From Streptomyces sp. NBRC 109706 (lineage in GTDB: Bacteria; Actinomycetota; Actinomycetes; Streptomycetales; Streptomycetaceae): a stretch of DNA of 64,000 nucleotides. Both the position numbers and the translations under genes were made by a program. Below the pieces are notes generated by a model, which saw only the letters and a list, made by a program, of their open reading frames with translations, was not told the origin of the DNA and did no database searches. This document shows positions 51,826 through 62,878 of this stretch, one piece after another (positions within the stretch are counted from its first letter, which is position 1; every line of letters begins with the position of its first letter). Location of the stretch: assembly GCF_000974485.1 (NCBI RefSeq), contig NZ_BBOM01000006.1, forward strand, positions 620,001 through 684,000, given 5' to 3'.

Positions 51826-53060
51826 CGTCGTCCCCGGGCGGCGAGTTCGGTGACCGCGGCGGTGACGTGGTCCACCTCCTCCTCGGTGTTGTAGTAGTGC
51901 GGCGACAGACGCAGACACCACTCGACGTTCTTGTCGCCGAAGTCGAACTGTGCGAACTCCCGGAAGCTGAGTGCTGAGTTGACGCGGCGGGCGTCCAGGG
52001 CGGCCTTGAACGGCTGCGGTTGCCAGCCCGCGACGTCGAAGGTGACGAGCGCGGCGAGCCGGGGGCCGCGGTCGAGCACGCGCACGCCGGGGATCCGGGC
52101 GAGCCCTGCGCGTAGCCGGGCGGCGAGTTCGGGGGTGCGCCGCTCGATGGCCTCGATGCCGACCCGGCGGGCATAGCGTGTCGCGGCGGCGCTGCCGAGC
52201 ACCGTGGCGTAGGGGAACTCCCATTCCTCGAACCGGGCCGCCGTGCCCACCGGTTCGTAGCGGTCGGGGGCGGTCCAACGGGCGCCGTGCATGTCGATGA
52301 AGAGCGGTTCGTAGCCCGCCCGCAGCACCCGGTCGGACACGTACAGGAATCCGGAACCACGCGGCCCGCGAAGGAACTTGCGGCAGGTGGCGGTGAGGAG
52401 ATCGCAGCCGATCTCCGCCACGTCGATGACGAACTGGCCCACCGACTGGCAGGCGTCGACCAGATAGAGCAGGTCCAACTCGCGGCAGTGCCGGCCGATT
52501 TCGGCGATGGGTGAGACCAGTCCCGAGTTGGTGGGGACATGGGTGGCGGAGACCAGGCGGGGGCGGTGGGTCCGCATCAGCGCGGCCATCGCCGGCACAT
52601 CGACGCCGCCCTCGGGGGTGTTGGGCGCGTGGACGACGCGGACGCCGAAGCGTTTGCGCAGGGAGAGGAAGGCGATCTGTTGGGAGACGAAGTCGTCGCG
52701 GGTGGTGAGGATGACGTCGTCGGCCTCGAACGGGATCGAGGACAGGGCGTTGGCGTAGGCGTGGGTGGCGCTGCCTGCGAAGGCGATGTTGTCGGGCGTG
52801 GTGTTGATGAGGGCGGCGATCTCCGTGTAGAACGCGCGGACTTCGGCGGCCTTCGCGGCCGAGGCCTCGTAGCCGCCGATCCGGGCCTCAAGATTCAGAT
52901 GGCCGACCATCGCGTCCCGTACCGGCGCGGCCAGCAGTCCGCAGCCCGCGTTGTTGAAGTGGATCACCTGGCGGCACCCCGGGGTGTCGGCCCGCAGAGC
53001 GGCGATGTCCAGCCGAAGTGCTTCTCGGTTGAGTGCAGTAGCGCTATCGTCATCTCTCAT
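51822..53060 (-). CDS. Class V PLP-dependent aminotransferase/desulfurase-like enzyme
   Basis: This 412-residue enzyme has the class V fold: IHFNNAGCGLLAAPVRDAM (about 33-51), FAGSATHAYANALSSIPF, SATHVPTNSGLVSPIAEIG, VDACQSVGQFVIDV (PLP Asp), and the Schiff-base lysine in LTATCRKFLRGPRGSGFLY. Relatives include cysteine desulfurases, kynureninase-like enzymes and the ergothioneine lyase EgtE; the catalytic Cys loop of desulfurases is not evident. ATG at 53060 was chosen; it shares two bases with the ATG of the divergent MocR gene. The MocR neighbour, itself aminotransferase-like, probably regulates it and the MFS gene. Confidence 0.85.
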   Translation of the reverse strand: MRDDDSATALNREALRLDIAALRADTPGCRQVIHFNNAGCGLLAAPVRDAMVGHLNLEARIGGYEASAAKAAEVRAFYTEIAALINTTPDNIAFAGSATHAYANALSSIPFEADDVILTTRDDFVSQQIAFLSLRKRFGVRVVHAPNTPEGGVDVPAMAALMRTHRPRLVSATHVPTNSGLVSPIAEIGRHCRELDLLYLVDACQSVGQFVIDVAEIGCDLLTATCRKFLRGPRGSGFLYVSDRVLRAGYEPLFIDMHGARWTAPDRYEPVGTAARFEEWEFPYATVLGSAAATRYARRVGIEAIERRTPELAARLRAGLARIPGVRVLDRGPRLAALVTFDVAGWQPQPFKAALDARRVNSALSFREFAQFDFGDKNVEWCLRLSPHYYNTEEEVDHVTAAVTELAARGRR

Positions 53061-54486
53061 GAATAACGGTAGCACTTCTGGTGAGTTGGCCGACGGCCTT
53101 CGTACGCTGCTCGCCCGGCTCGCCCCGGGCGATCGGCTGCCGAGCAGTCGGGAGCTGATCAGGGAGTACCGGGTCGGCCCGGCGACGGTGGCGCGGGCCA
53201 TCGCCGCGCTGGCCGCCGAGGGCGCGGTGGTCACCCGCCCGGGCAGCGGCACCTATGTGGCGCGGCGCCCCGCGCTCGGCGACAGGGCGGCCGACACCGA
53301 CTGGCAGACGGTCGCTCTCACCGACCGGGCCGTCGAAATCCACCAGATCGCCGACCCGTTCGGCCCGCCACCGGCCGGCACGATCGTGCTGGACGGCGGC
53401 TATGTGCACCGCACGCTCCAGCCCACCCGGCCGCTGAGCGCGGCCCTCGCCCGTGCGGCACGCCGTCCGGACGCCTGGGACCGAGCCCCGGCCAGCGGTC
53501 TGATGGCGCTGCGCACCGTGTTCGCCCGGCTCGTCGGCGCCGGCGTGACACCGGAGGATGTGCTGGTCACCGCCGGCGGGCAGAGTGCTCTGTCGATCGC
53601 GTTCCGGGCCATCGCCGGGCCCGGCAGCCAGATCCTGGTGGAGTCCCCCACCTACCCCCGGGCCCTGGCCGCCGCCCGCACCGCCGGGCTGCGGCCGGTT
53701 CCCGTGCCGCTGGACGGCGAGGGCCTGCGGCCCGATCTGCTGGCCGACGCGTTCGCGCTGACCGGCGCGCGGCTGCTGTACTGCCAGCCGACCTTCCAGA
53801 ATCCGACGGGCACCGTGCTGGCGCCCGAACGGCGGCGCCAGATCCTCGACGTGGCGCGCGCCTCGGGCGCGTTTGTGATCGAGGACGATTTCGCGCGGCA
53901 CTTGGGGCACGGTGGCGCGGTGCCGAGCCCGTTGGTCGCCGAGGACCGCGACGGCACGGTCGTCCATGTCACCTCGCTCACCAAGCCCGCCGCGCCGAGC
54001 CTGCGGATCGGGGCGTTGGTCGCGCGCGGGCCGGTCATGGAACGGATGCGGGCGGTGCGCCTGGTCGACGATTTCTTTGTCACGCGCCCGCTTCAGGAGG
54101 CCGCGCTGGAACTGCTCGGCTCACCGTCCTGGGACCGTCATCTCCGCTCGCTCGCAGTCGAGTTGCGGGCGCGGTGCGCGGCGTTGGCCGCCGGGGTCAC
54201 CCGGGAGCTGCCGGGCGCGACCCTGAACGGGCCGCCAACGGGCGGGCTGCATCTGTGGGTTCGCCTGCCCCCTGGCGTGGACGACATGGCCCTCACCGAC
54301 GCGGCCCGCCGGCGCGGCGTCGCCGTGAGCCCCGGCAGCCGCTACTTCGCCGCCGAGCCCCCCGCGGCACACCTCCGCATCGGCTTCGCCGCCACCGCGT
54401 CCCAGGCCGAACTGACGGACGGCGCCCGCCGGTTGGGCGCCGCACTGATCGACCTCGACCCGGGCAACGAGGCGGGCCACCTGTGA
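53059..54486 (+). CDS. MocR-type GntR regulator with aminotransferase-like domain
   Basis: This 475-residue regulator has a GntR winged helix (about 10-75; RLPSSRELIREYRVGPATVARAIAALAAEGAVVTRPGSGTYVARR) and a long linker, followed by a fold-type-I aminotransferase-like domain (about 125-470). That domain shows VTAGGQSALSIAFRAIAGPG, ESPTYPRALAAARTAG, CQPTFQNPTGTVLAPERRRQIL and the PLP lysine in TSLTKPAAPSLRIG. MocR proteins sense PLP-amino acid adducts and control neighbouring genes. ATG at 53059 lies inside the CATG shared with the divergent aminotransferase start, so neither message can have a long private leader. GTAGCRCT-type direct repeats (53038-53049, 53069-53080) flank the starts. Confidence 0.88.
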   Translation: MNNGSTSGELADGLRTLLARLAPGDRLPSSRELIREYRVGPATVARAIAALAAEGAVVTRPGSGTYVARRPALGDRAADTDWQTVALTDRAVEIHQIADPFGPPPAGTIVLDGGYVHRTLQPTRPLSAALARAARRPDAWDRAPASGLMALRTVFARLVGAGVTPEDVLVTAGGQSALSIAFRAIAGPGSQILVESPTYPRALAAARTAGLRPVPVPLDGEGLRPDLLADAFALTGARLLYCQPTFQNPTGTVLAPERRRQILDVARASGAFVIEDDFARHLGHGGAVPSPLVAEDRDGTVVHVTSLTKPAAPSLRIGALVARGPVMERMRAVRLVDDFFVTRPLQEAALELLGSPSWDRHLRSLAVELRARCAALAAGVTRELPGATLNGPPTGGLHLWVRLPPGVDDMALTDAARRRGVAVSPGSRYFAAEPPAAHLRIGFAATASQAELTDGARRLGAALIDLDPGNEAGHL

Positions 54487-54644
54487 CAGCGGCTCTGCGG
54501 CCGTCGACCGACGTGTCCGACCGGGGCGTTTTGTGGGGTGGTTCGGTCGGGGCGGTGGTTCTTTGTCGCTCTCCGGAGTGGGCGGTACCGGCATCGGTCG
54601 ACGGCCGGACCGTTCGGCGGCCACGGCGACAGGGCCGTGCCGGC

Positions 54645-55055
54645 TCAGGCGCAGTCCGGGCAGATGCCCCGATAGGTCATGTCGACCTCGGAGATGGTGA
54701 AGCCGAAGCGTTCCGAGTCGGGGAGGTCGGCCAGCGGGTCGCCGCTGGGGTGCACGTCGCGGATGGCGCCGCAGCGTGAGCAGACCAGATGGTGGTGGGG
54801 GCGGTGGGCGTTGGGGTCGTAGCGTTTGGCGCGGCCGTCGGTGGCCACCTCCAGCACCTCGCCGAGCGAGACGAGTTCGCCGAGGGTGTTGTAGACGGTC
54901 GCCCGGGAGATCTCGGGCAGTCGGACGGTGGCGCGCTCAAGCACCTCGTCGGCGGTGAGGTGCACATGTTCGCCGTCGAGCACCTCGGCGACCACCCGGC
55001 GTTGGGCGGTCATCCGCCAGCCACGTCCGCGAAGCCGTTCCAGCAGGTCACTCAT
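54645..55055 (-). CDS. furA: Fur-family peroxide/iron regulator (FurA/CatR type)
   Basis: This 136-residue Fur-family protein has a winged helix (RGRGWRMTAQRRVVAEVL, VRLPEISRATVYNTLGELVSLGE) and a metal-binding C-terminal domain with HRPHHHLVCSRCG and the second Cys pair GICPDC, the structural zinc site. In actinomycetes FurA/CatR represses itself and the adjacent katG, and peroxide oxidation releases it. ATG at 55055 gives MSDLLERLRGRGWRM; upstream residues are not conserved. The katG gene is divergent, 445 bp away, and the dyad in the intergenic promoter is the likely operator. Confidence 0.9.
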   Translation of the reverse strand: MSDLLERLRGRGWRMTAQRRVVAEVLDGEHVHLTADEVLERATVRLPEISRATVYNTLGELVSLGEVLEVATDGRAKRYDPNAHRPHHHLVCSRCGAIRDVHPSGDPLADLPDSERFGFTISEVDMTYRGICPDCA

Positions 55056-55185
55056 GACCACCAACCTCATCGTGCTTCGTCCGGGACTTCAACTTCGTCT
55101 GGGACTGCAACTGTCGCATCTGTCGAGCGGATTCGTACGGTCCGGTCATGGAATCGTACGGTCTGGCGATGATCCGGCCGTCGTA

Positions 55186-55213
55186 TTGACCTGGACTAGG
55201 TCCATTGTAGGAT
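55186..55213 (+). promoter_or_regulatory. Probable katG promoter with an embedded Fur-like dyad
   Basis: TTGACC (55186-55191) and TAGGAT (55208-55213) form a good -35/-10 pair with 16-bp spacing. TGGACTAGGTCCA (55192-55204) between them is a perfect 5-bp inverted repeat with a 3-bp centre, well placed for repression by FurA. Confidence 0.7.
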
Positions 55214-57731
<2,518 letters not shown>

Positions 57732-57811
57732 CCCACCCGGTCCCACCCTCCCCCCGGCCCGGCCACCCACACGGCGGCCGGGCCGGGGCACGTTCGGAGG
57801 GCGGTGTCGGC

Positions 57812-58825
57812 TCAACCGTGCAGGGTCTGGGAAGGCGGGTGGCCGTAGCGGTGGCGGTAGTGGGCGGCGAAGCGGCCGAGGTTGGAGAAGCCCCAGTGGT
57901 GGGCGATGTCGGAGACGGTGGCGGAGCGGTCTCTGGCGGCGGCCAGGAGGTCCTGGTGGGCATGGCGGAGGCGGACCTCGCGGAGGTAGCCGAGCGGGGT
58001 GGTGTCCAGGTGGGCGCGGAACGCCTCCTGGAGGGCGCGGGGGCTGACGCGGGCCGCGGCGGCCAGGTCGGCGAGGGTGTGTGGGTGGTCCGGGCGCTCC
58101 TCGATCAGCGCCATGGCGCGGCGCAGCGCCGCGTGCGATACGGTGCCGCCCGGTCGCGCGGCCACGCCACGGGTGATCAGCGGCTGGGTCGCGACCAGCA
58201 ACGCGGCCGTGGCCTGGGTGAGTTGGGCGGCGACGACCGGGTTGGTGCGGGCGATGCCGGCGCCGAGCACCTCGTGGCGCACCGCGTGGGAGATATGCGA
58301 CCAGCTGCCGGCCGCCCGCTCCGAGACGGCCCCGCCCAACGCGAACCTGGCCCGCACCGGGCCGTCGATGCCGAGCGAGTCGGCCGCCGCGCGTTCCACC
58401 ACCTCGCGGTCGAGCCGCACCGTGAACATCCGCGCGCCGGGCGACCAGTGCACCCGGAAATCGCGGTACGGGTCGAGGACATAGGTGTCACCCGGGCCGA
58501 CGCGGTACTCCTCCCGACCGGGTGAACTCACCGTCACCCAGCCGTGGGTGACCTCGCAGACCAGCAGGTAACTGCCCAGCGGCTGCGGTCTGATCAGGGT
58601 CTCCGCCCGGCCGCCCCGGCGTCCGTAGCTCAGCCCGGAGACGGTGATCCCGGGGAAGCCGCTCTCCGCGTACCAGGCGGAGAACTCCGCCGGATCGCCC
58701 AGGCAGTCCAGCTGGTACGGGCTGTACGCATGGCTGATGATCTCGCGGGTCTCGTCGAGATCGTTGCTGCGGACCAGCGTGGGCAGGGCGCTGAGGTCGC
58801 CGGTGGTGACGCTGGGCTGGGCCAT
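57812..58825 (-). CDS. AraC-family transcriptional regulator
   Basis: This 337-residue regulator has an N-terminal AraC-binding-like domain (about 25-190; SHAYSPYQLDCLGD, YGRRGGRAETLIRP, DTYVLDPYRDFRVHW) and a C-terminal double helix-turn-helix (about 235-337). The latter shows RRAMALIEERPDHPHTLADLAAAARVSPRALQEAFRAHLDTTPLGYLREVRLRHAHQDL and HHWGFSNLGRFAAHYRHRYG. ATG at 58825 has AAGGAG ten bases upstream; the open frame to 59077 is not conserved. No adjacent target operon is obvious. Confidence 0.88.
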   Translation of the reverse strand: MAQPSVTTGDLSALPTLVRSNDLDETREIISHAYSPYQLDCLGDPAEFSAWYAESGFPGITVSGLSYGRRGGRAETLIRPQPLGSYLLVCEVTHGWVTVSSPGREEYRVGPGDTYVLDPYRDFRVHWSPGARMFTVRLDREVVERAAADSLGIDGPVRARFALGGAVSERAAGSWSHISHAVRHEVLGAGIARTNPVVAAQLTQATAALLVATQPLITRGVAARPGGTVSHAALRRAMALIEERPDHPHTLADLAAAARVSPRALQEAFRAHLDTTPLGYLREVRLRHAHQDLLAAARDRSATVSDIAHHWGFSNLGRFAAHYRHRYGHPPSQTLHG

Positions 58826-59358
58826 CGGCCACGTCTCCTTCGCTCCTCGTTTTCCGGCCCTCGTTTTCCGGCCGAACGCCGCGCTTCGGGAGTAGCTGAC
58901 CGGTGTCCCTCGTGAGTAGCGTCGTACCCGCCCGCGGTCAAGGCGCCAACGGCCCCCGGGCGGTCTTCGGGGCAGGCGCCGCCGGCCGGCACCGGCCTGG
59001 AAACACGGGGGATGTCCAGGACGGACGATCGAGGTGGCCCTGCCGTGCGAACCACCACGGCGGGGCCCATCTCGCACACATGTCTCTTCGGTTGTCTCTT
59101 CGGTTTGGTTCAGCCCGTACCCATGACGCCCACCGTCTAGTCACCACTCGCACACCTGGCACCCCATCCGAAACACAGGATCCGGAGGGGAAAGCGGGCG
59201 GGGTTCGTCCCCGCCCGGTCCCGGCTCCTGTGTCCTCCGCCCAGCCCTGACCAGGCTGGGCGGAGGCTTTCGCGGCGCGTCGCGGCACGACTGCCCGCCG
59301 CCGCCCGGTAGGGGTGGTCCCTCGGGACCTGGCGAGCGAGCGGGAGGTACGGGGCGCG
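58826..59358. other. Gene-free stretch with two strong hairpins
   Basis: About 530 bp hold no convincing gene. CGGGCGGGG (59195-59203) pairs with CCCCGCCCG (59209-59217), and CCTCCGCCCAGCC (59234-59246) pairs perfectly with 59254-59266 followed by CTTT, a good terminator on the plus strand. No promoter-proximal gene ends here, so what they terminate is unclear. Confidence 0.55.
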
Positions 59359-60159
59359 ATGGCGGACGCACAGGAGGAGAGCGCGGAGATCGCCGACGAT
59401 CTGCGGCGGCGGATCCGGGACGGTGACCCGCGCCCCGGGCAACGGTTGCCGGCACCCGATGTGTTGCGGCGGCGCTATGGCACGGACCGGCCCACCGTCA
59501 CCCGTGCGCTGGACGCGCTGCGGGCCGAGGGACTGCTCGACGAGGCCCCCGGCGGCGGGTTCGCCGTCCGCCCGCCGCGCCGGCCGGTGCGCCGTTCGGA
59601 CGAGCGGCACCAGTGGGAGAAGAACCGCGCCCGACAGAGCCTCGGGGTACGGGCCGGCACCGGGGTGACGGAGCACGACACCGGCCTCGCGGTCGACGAT
59701 CTGGTGTTCAGCGCGGTCTACCGGGAGGTCGAGGCCGGCCCCGAACTGGCCGGGGCGCTCGCCGTGCCGGTCGGCACGCCGCTGGTCGAGCGGTCCTACC
59801 GGACCCGTCACAGCACGGAGCCGGCACCGTTCAACCTCACCCGTTCCTTTCTGGTGCGCGAACGGGTGGCCGGCAACCCGGAACTGCTGGACGCGGCCAA
59901 CGAGCCATGGCCGGGCGGCACCCAGAGCCAGCTGAGCACGGTCGGCATCGAGGTGGCGCGGATCGTGGAGGAGATCACCGCCGCACGCCTGCCGACCGAG
60001 GAGGAGGCGCGCGTCCTGGCCATGCCACCGGGCGCGGCCGTGATCGACCTCCGACAACGGTGCCTGGACGTCGACGACCGGGTGGTCGAACTGTCCGAGA
60101 TCACCCTGCCGGGCGACCGCACCCGGCTGGAGTTCGTGACCAGGTTGGACCGTTGGTGA
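59359..60159 (+). CDS. GntR-family (HutC/UTRA) transcriptional regulator
   Basis: This 266-residue regulator has an N-terminal GntR winged helix (EIADDLRRRIRDGDPRPGQRLPAPDVLRRRYGTDRPTVTRALDALRAEGLLDEAPGGGFAV) and a UTRA domain with VFSAVYREVEAGPELAGALAV, GTPLVERSYRTRHS and ARIVEEITAARLPTEEEARVLAMPPGAAVIDLRQRCLD. Length and layout resemble Streptomyces regulators often linked to transfer or conjugation control. ATG at 59359 is preferred over GTG 59314. It precedes an unrelated convergent gene, so its target is not evident. Confidence 0.85.
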   Translation: MADAQEESAEIADDLRRRIRDGDPRPGQRLPAPDVLRRRYGTDRPTVTRALDALRAEGLLDEAPGGGFAVRPPRRPVRRSDERHQWEKNRARQSLGVRAGTGVTEHDTGLAVDDLVFSAVYREVEAGPELAGALAVPVGTPLVERSYRTRHSTEPAPFNLTRSFLVRERVAGNPELLDAANEPWPGGTQSQLSTVGIEVARIVEEITAARLPTEEEARVLAMPPGAAVIDLRQRCLDVDDRVVELSEITLPGDRTRLEFVTRLDRW

Positions 60160-60215
60160 TCGGGCCTTCAACGACCGGACGACGACCGGACCGGCGATGA
60201 CCGAACGGGACCGGG

Positions 60216-60683
60216 TCAGCGGAGCGAGGCGGCCGTGTCGTCGACCCAGGCGTTGATCCGGTCGCGGGTGCGGTCCCTGAGCGCGTCCAGATCGGCCCGG
60301 TCGGTGGCTCCGTGCAGCCTCTTGACCTCCGTCAGGACCTCGGCCGCCCGCTCCCCGACCGTCGGCGAGTCGGCGAGCAGGCGACAGCGGAAGAGCGCCT
60401 CCTCGGCCTCGTTGAGCCGCTCGTAGGAGCGGGCACGGGCCTCGACGGGGTCGCCCGGCGGCGGGTCCTCGTGCAGGCAGAACCACCGATGGACCAGCGC
60501 GCGGCGGTAGTTGACCAGCGTGGCCGCGTAGGCGGCGTACGCCTCCAGCCGCTCGCCGCGCAACCGCTCCTCGCGGGCGAGGAGTTGACCGCGCACGGCG
60601 GTGCGCTGCTGAAACAGGTGGTTGGCCCCGGCGCCGAGCAGGGTGCCGAGCACCGCTATCACGCTTGCCACCACCGCCTGCAC
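60216..60683 (-). CDS. Hypothetical protein with one N-terminal membrane segment
   Basis: This protein of about 155 residues starts VQAVVASVIAVLGTLLGAGANHLFQQR, a single membrane helix, and continues as a charged, helical region with likely coiled coil (QLLAREERLRGERLEAYAAYAATLVNYRRALVHRW and SYERLNEAEEALFRCRLLADSPTVGERAAEVLTEVKRL). It resembles common actinomycete unknowns of this size. GTG at 60683 lies 14 bp after the stop of the DinB-like gene, so the two form an operon. Function is unknown. Confidence 0.65.
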   Translation of the reverse strand: MQAVVASVIAVLGTLLGAGANHLFQQRTAVRGQLLAREERLRGERLEAYAAYAATLVNYRRALVHRWFCLHEDPPPGDPVEARARSYERLNEAEEALFRCRLLADSPTVGERAAEVLTEVKRLHGATDRADLDALRDRTRDRINAWVDDTAASLR

Positions 60684-60696
60684 AGCGGTCAGTTGA

Positions 60697-61329
60697 TCAC
60701 GATGTGCGCGGTGGCGTCCAGGACGGCGAACGGCCGCTGAGCGCCACGGCCCTGGCCAGCGGCGAGGCGTCGGCCGGCACCGGGACCGGTGGCCCGAACG
60801 GGCCCTGGGCCCGGGCGTCTGGGTCGTCGGCGTCCTGGGAGAGCAGGTCGATCGAGGCCTGGAGCGCGGCGGGGTCGGCGACAAACGGCTGGTCGGTCGC
60901 GCGGGCCAGATCCCAGCCGTGCAGCAGCACCTCGTTGAGGGCCACCACGCCGGCGATCTCGCCGGGCAGGTCGACGCCGCCGGCGCGCGTCGCCCCCTGC
61001 CAGGCGGCGGGATCGCGCCAGGCCGTGGCCAACTCGGCCAGCTGCTCGCGCAGCCGGCCCCGCCAGTCGCCGGCGAGGCTGGGCGCGGGCGCGTCGGGGT
61101 CCTCGGGATCGGTGTCCGTCAACGGGCCGAACTCCTTGCGGGCGGCGGCGCGGAAGGCCAACGTCAGGCCCAGCAGATGTTGCAGCAGCCCGCGCACCGG
61201 CATCCCGGGGCAGGGCGTCGGCGCGTCGAGCCGGTCGTCGGGCACGCCGTCCAGCAGCGCGGCCAGCCGGTCGGCGACGGGCCGCAGATCGAGCGGCTGG
61301 GCATCGGTGCGGTCAGTGGTTTCCGTCAT
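60697..61329 (-). CDS. TIGR03086-type DinB-like metal-binding protein
   Basis: This 210-residue protein has the TIGR03086/maleylpyruvate-isomerase N-terminal fold. DAPTPCPGMPVRGLLQHLLGLTLAFRAAA contains the first metal His, and VALNEVLLHGWDLARATDQPF carries the HGWDLA motif with the second. Members are mycothiol-dependent enzymes or unknowns. ATG at 61329 starts it, just beside the tandem-repeat field. It is followed by a small membrane-protein gene in the same direction. Confidence 0.85.
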   Translation of the reverse strand: MTETTDRTDAQPLDLRPVADRLAALLDGVPDDRLDAPTPCPGMPVRGLLQHLLGLTLAFRAAARKEFGPLTDTDPEDPDAPAPSLAGDWRGRLREQLAELATAWRDPAAWQGATRAGGVDLPGEIAGVVALNEVLLHGWDLARATDQPFVADPAALQASIDLLSQDADDPDARAQGPFGPPVPVPADASPLARAVALSGRSPSWTPPRTS

Positions 61330-61405
61330 ATGGGATGGACCACGCCCGAACCTCGAACTCATCGCCAACCGAGCGGGGATGCCACCGGATTTCCCCCCGC
61401 GGGGG

Positions 61406-62106
61406 CAGCTGACGCTGTCCGCGCAGGGCTGCGGGCCGCGGTGCCGGCCGTCCGGCCGTCCGGCGTCGCTGCGGGGACCTGTTGTTCACAACGGCGCGGC
61501 CCGCGCAGCGGTGCTGCCGCCAGCCGCCCGGGGCCCCCGTCCCGGGCGACTGGCCGTCCACCGGACGCTGACTCCGCCCGTGCAGGGCACTGCGCCACTC
61601 ACCGTTCACGCCGCGCGGCTGACGCCGTCCGTGCAGGGCACCGAGCGGCTTACGCCGCTTACGCCGCCTGCGCAGGGCACCGCGCCGCTCACCGCTGATG
61701 TCGCCGGTGCAGGACGCTGCGTTACTCACCGTTCACGCCGCCCGCGCAGGGCCACGTGCTGCAGGTCCGCTGCCGGCCGTCCGGCGTCGCTGCGGGGATC
61801 CGTCGTTCACAACGGCGCGGCCCGCGCAGCGGTGCTGCGGTCAGCCGCTCGGGGCCCCCGTCCCGGGCGACTGGCCGTCCACCGGACGCTGACGCCCCCC
61901 GCAGGGCACCGTGCCGCTGACGTCGTCCACCCCCACCTGCGCAAGACGCCGCGTCGCTGACGCCGCCCGCGCAGGGCACCGCCCGGGCCCCCGTCCCGGG
62001 TGGCCGCCCGGCCACCCGCCGTTGACGCCGCCCGCGAAGGGCACCGCGCACGGCCACCGTCCGGCTGACGCCGCTGTCTCCGCTGAACGCCGCCCGCGCA
62101 GGGCTA
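61406..62106. repeat. Degenerate tandem-repeat field with a 125-bp direct duplication
   Basis: About ten to twelve imperfect copies of a 30-bp unit (consensus GCTGACGCCGCCCGCGCAGG then GCACCGCGCC) occur between 61406 and 62106, for example at 61567, 61618, 61694, 61888, 61956, 62021 and 62082. Inside it, about 125 bp at 61447-61571 recur at 61769-61892 with few changes. No plausible protein spans the field. The last copy overlaps the azoreductase stop codon. Confidence 0.8.
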
Positions 62107-62751
62107 CGCCGCGAGGCGGGTGGCCAGGGCTGTGGCGTGGGTTCTGGCTTGTTCGTGGGCCTGGTGGCGGGAGGTGTCGGCGCGGTCGACCAGGTCGGCC
62201 ATGGCGGGGACGATTCTGGCCAGGGTCAGCTCGGGGACGATGAACGTCACGTCGAGGCCGAGGGCCGTGCCCAGCAGATGGTCCAGGTACGGCACGTTGA
62301 AGTCCTGGCCCTCGCGTGGGGTGCCGGCGGCGTAGGAGCCGCCCCGGCTGGTCACCACGGTGACCGGCTTGCCCGCGATGGTGGAGTCGGGGCCGAGGGT
62401 GCGGCCGGCCACGATGATGTGGTCCAGGTAGGAGCGGAGCGACGTGGGGACGCTGTAGTTGTACAGCGGGGCGCCGATGACCACGGCGTCGGCCGATTCC
62501 AGCTCGGTGATCAGCCGGTCGCGTTCCGCGTAGGCGCGCTGCTGCTCGGGGGTGCGCTCCTCGGCGGGCACCGTCGGCGCGTAGTGGCTGAGCGCGGTCA
62601 GATGGGGCACCGGATCCGTGGCGAGGTCGCGGTGGATCACGGTGCCCTGCGGGTGCTGCTTCTCCCAGGTCTCGCGGAAGGTCCTCGTCACCTCGCGGGA
62701 GACGGACCTCTCTCCGTTCAGCGAGGAGTCGATGTGCAGCAGAGTGGCCAT
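62104..62751 (-). CDS. FMN-dependent NADH:quinone/azo reductase (AzoR type)
   Basis: This 215-residue flavodoxin-fold enzyme has LLHIDSSLNGERSVSREVT at the FMN-phosphate site, ADAVVIGAPLYNYSVPTSLRSYLDHI (FMN isoalloxazine loop), and VVTSRGGSYA. It performs two-electron reduction of quinones and azo dyes. ATG at 62751 was chosen because it gives the conserved MATLLHIDSS start. The HxlR regulator is divergent, with a clear operator in the 127-bp gap, so induction by quinone or electrophile stress is likely. Confidence 0.9.
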   Translation of the reverse strand: MATLLHIDSSLNGERSVSREVTRTFRETWEKQHPQGTVIHRDLATDPVPHLTALSHYAPTVPAEERTPEQQRAYAERDRLITELESADAVVIGAPLYNYSVPTSLRSYLDHIIVAGRTLGPDSTIAGKPVTVVTSRGGSYAAGTPREGQDFNVPYLDHLLGTALGLDVTFIVPELTLARIVPAMADLVDRADTSRHQAHEQARTHATALATRLAA

Positions 62752-62826
62752 GAGGGGGATGCCTCCGGGGATCACGGGGGGATGAGTTGGTGCATGAAAA
62801 GAAGCAGCGGGTGTTCCCGCAGCCGC

Positions 62827-62843
62827 TTACTTTTCTACAGTAA
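62827..62843. promoter_or_regulatory. HxlR/YodB-like operator between azoR-type and hxlR-type genes
   Basis: TTACTTTTCTACAGTAA is a perfect TTACT/AGTAA inverted repeat with a 7-bp centre in the only AT-rich patch of the gap. It resembles the known YodB-type operators and is the likely site of the divergent HxlR regulator. Confidence 0.72.
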
Positions 62844-62878
62844 CTCTTTTTTGGTGGGGTGCAAGTAGGCTGGGACAC

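Noticed and set aside
59183..59260. Possible tRNA or third AICE attachment site (TCCTCCGCCCAGCC matches the tRNA-Ser end)
   Set aside because: Only 14 bp match and no cloverleaf forms; the bases are the arm of an ordinary terminator hairpin.
61313..61729. Arg/Gly-rich minus-strand frames over the repeat field
   Set aside because: They are repeat translations in several frames with no domain, start signal or consistent codon bias.
61406..62106. CRISPR array
   Set aside because: Units are tandem and degenerate with no unique spacers of constant length, and no cas genes are present.
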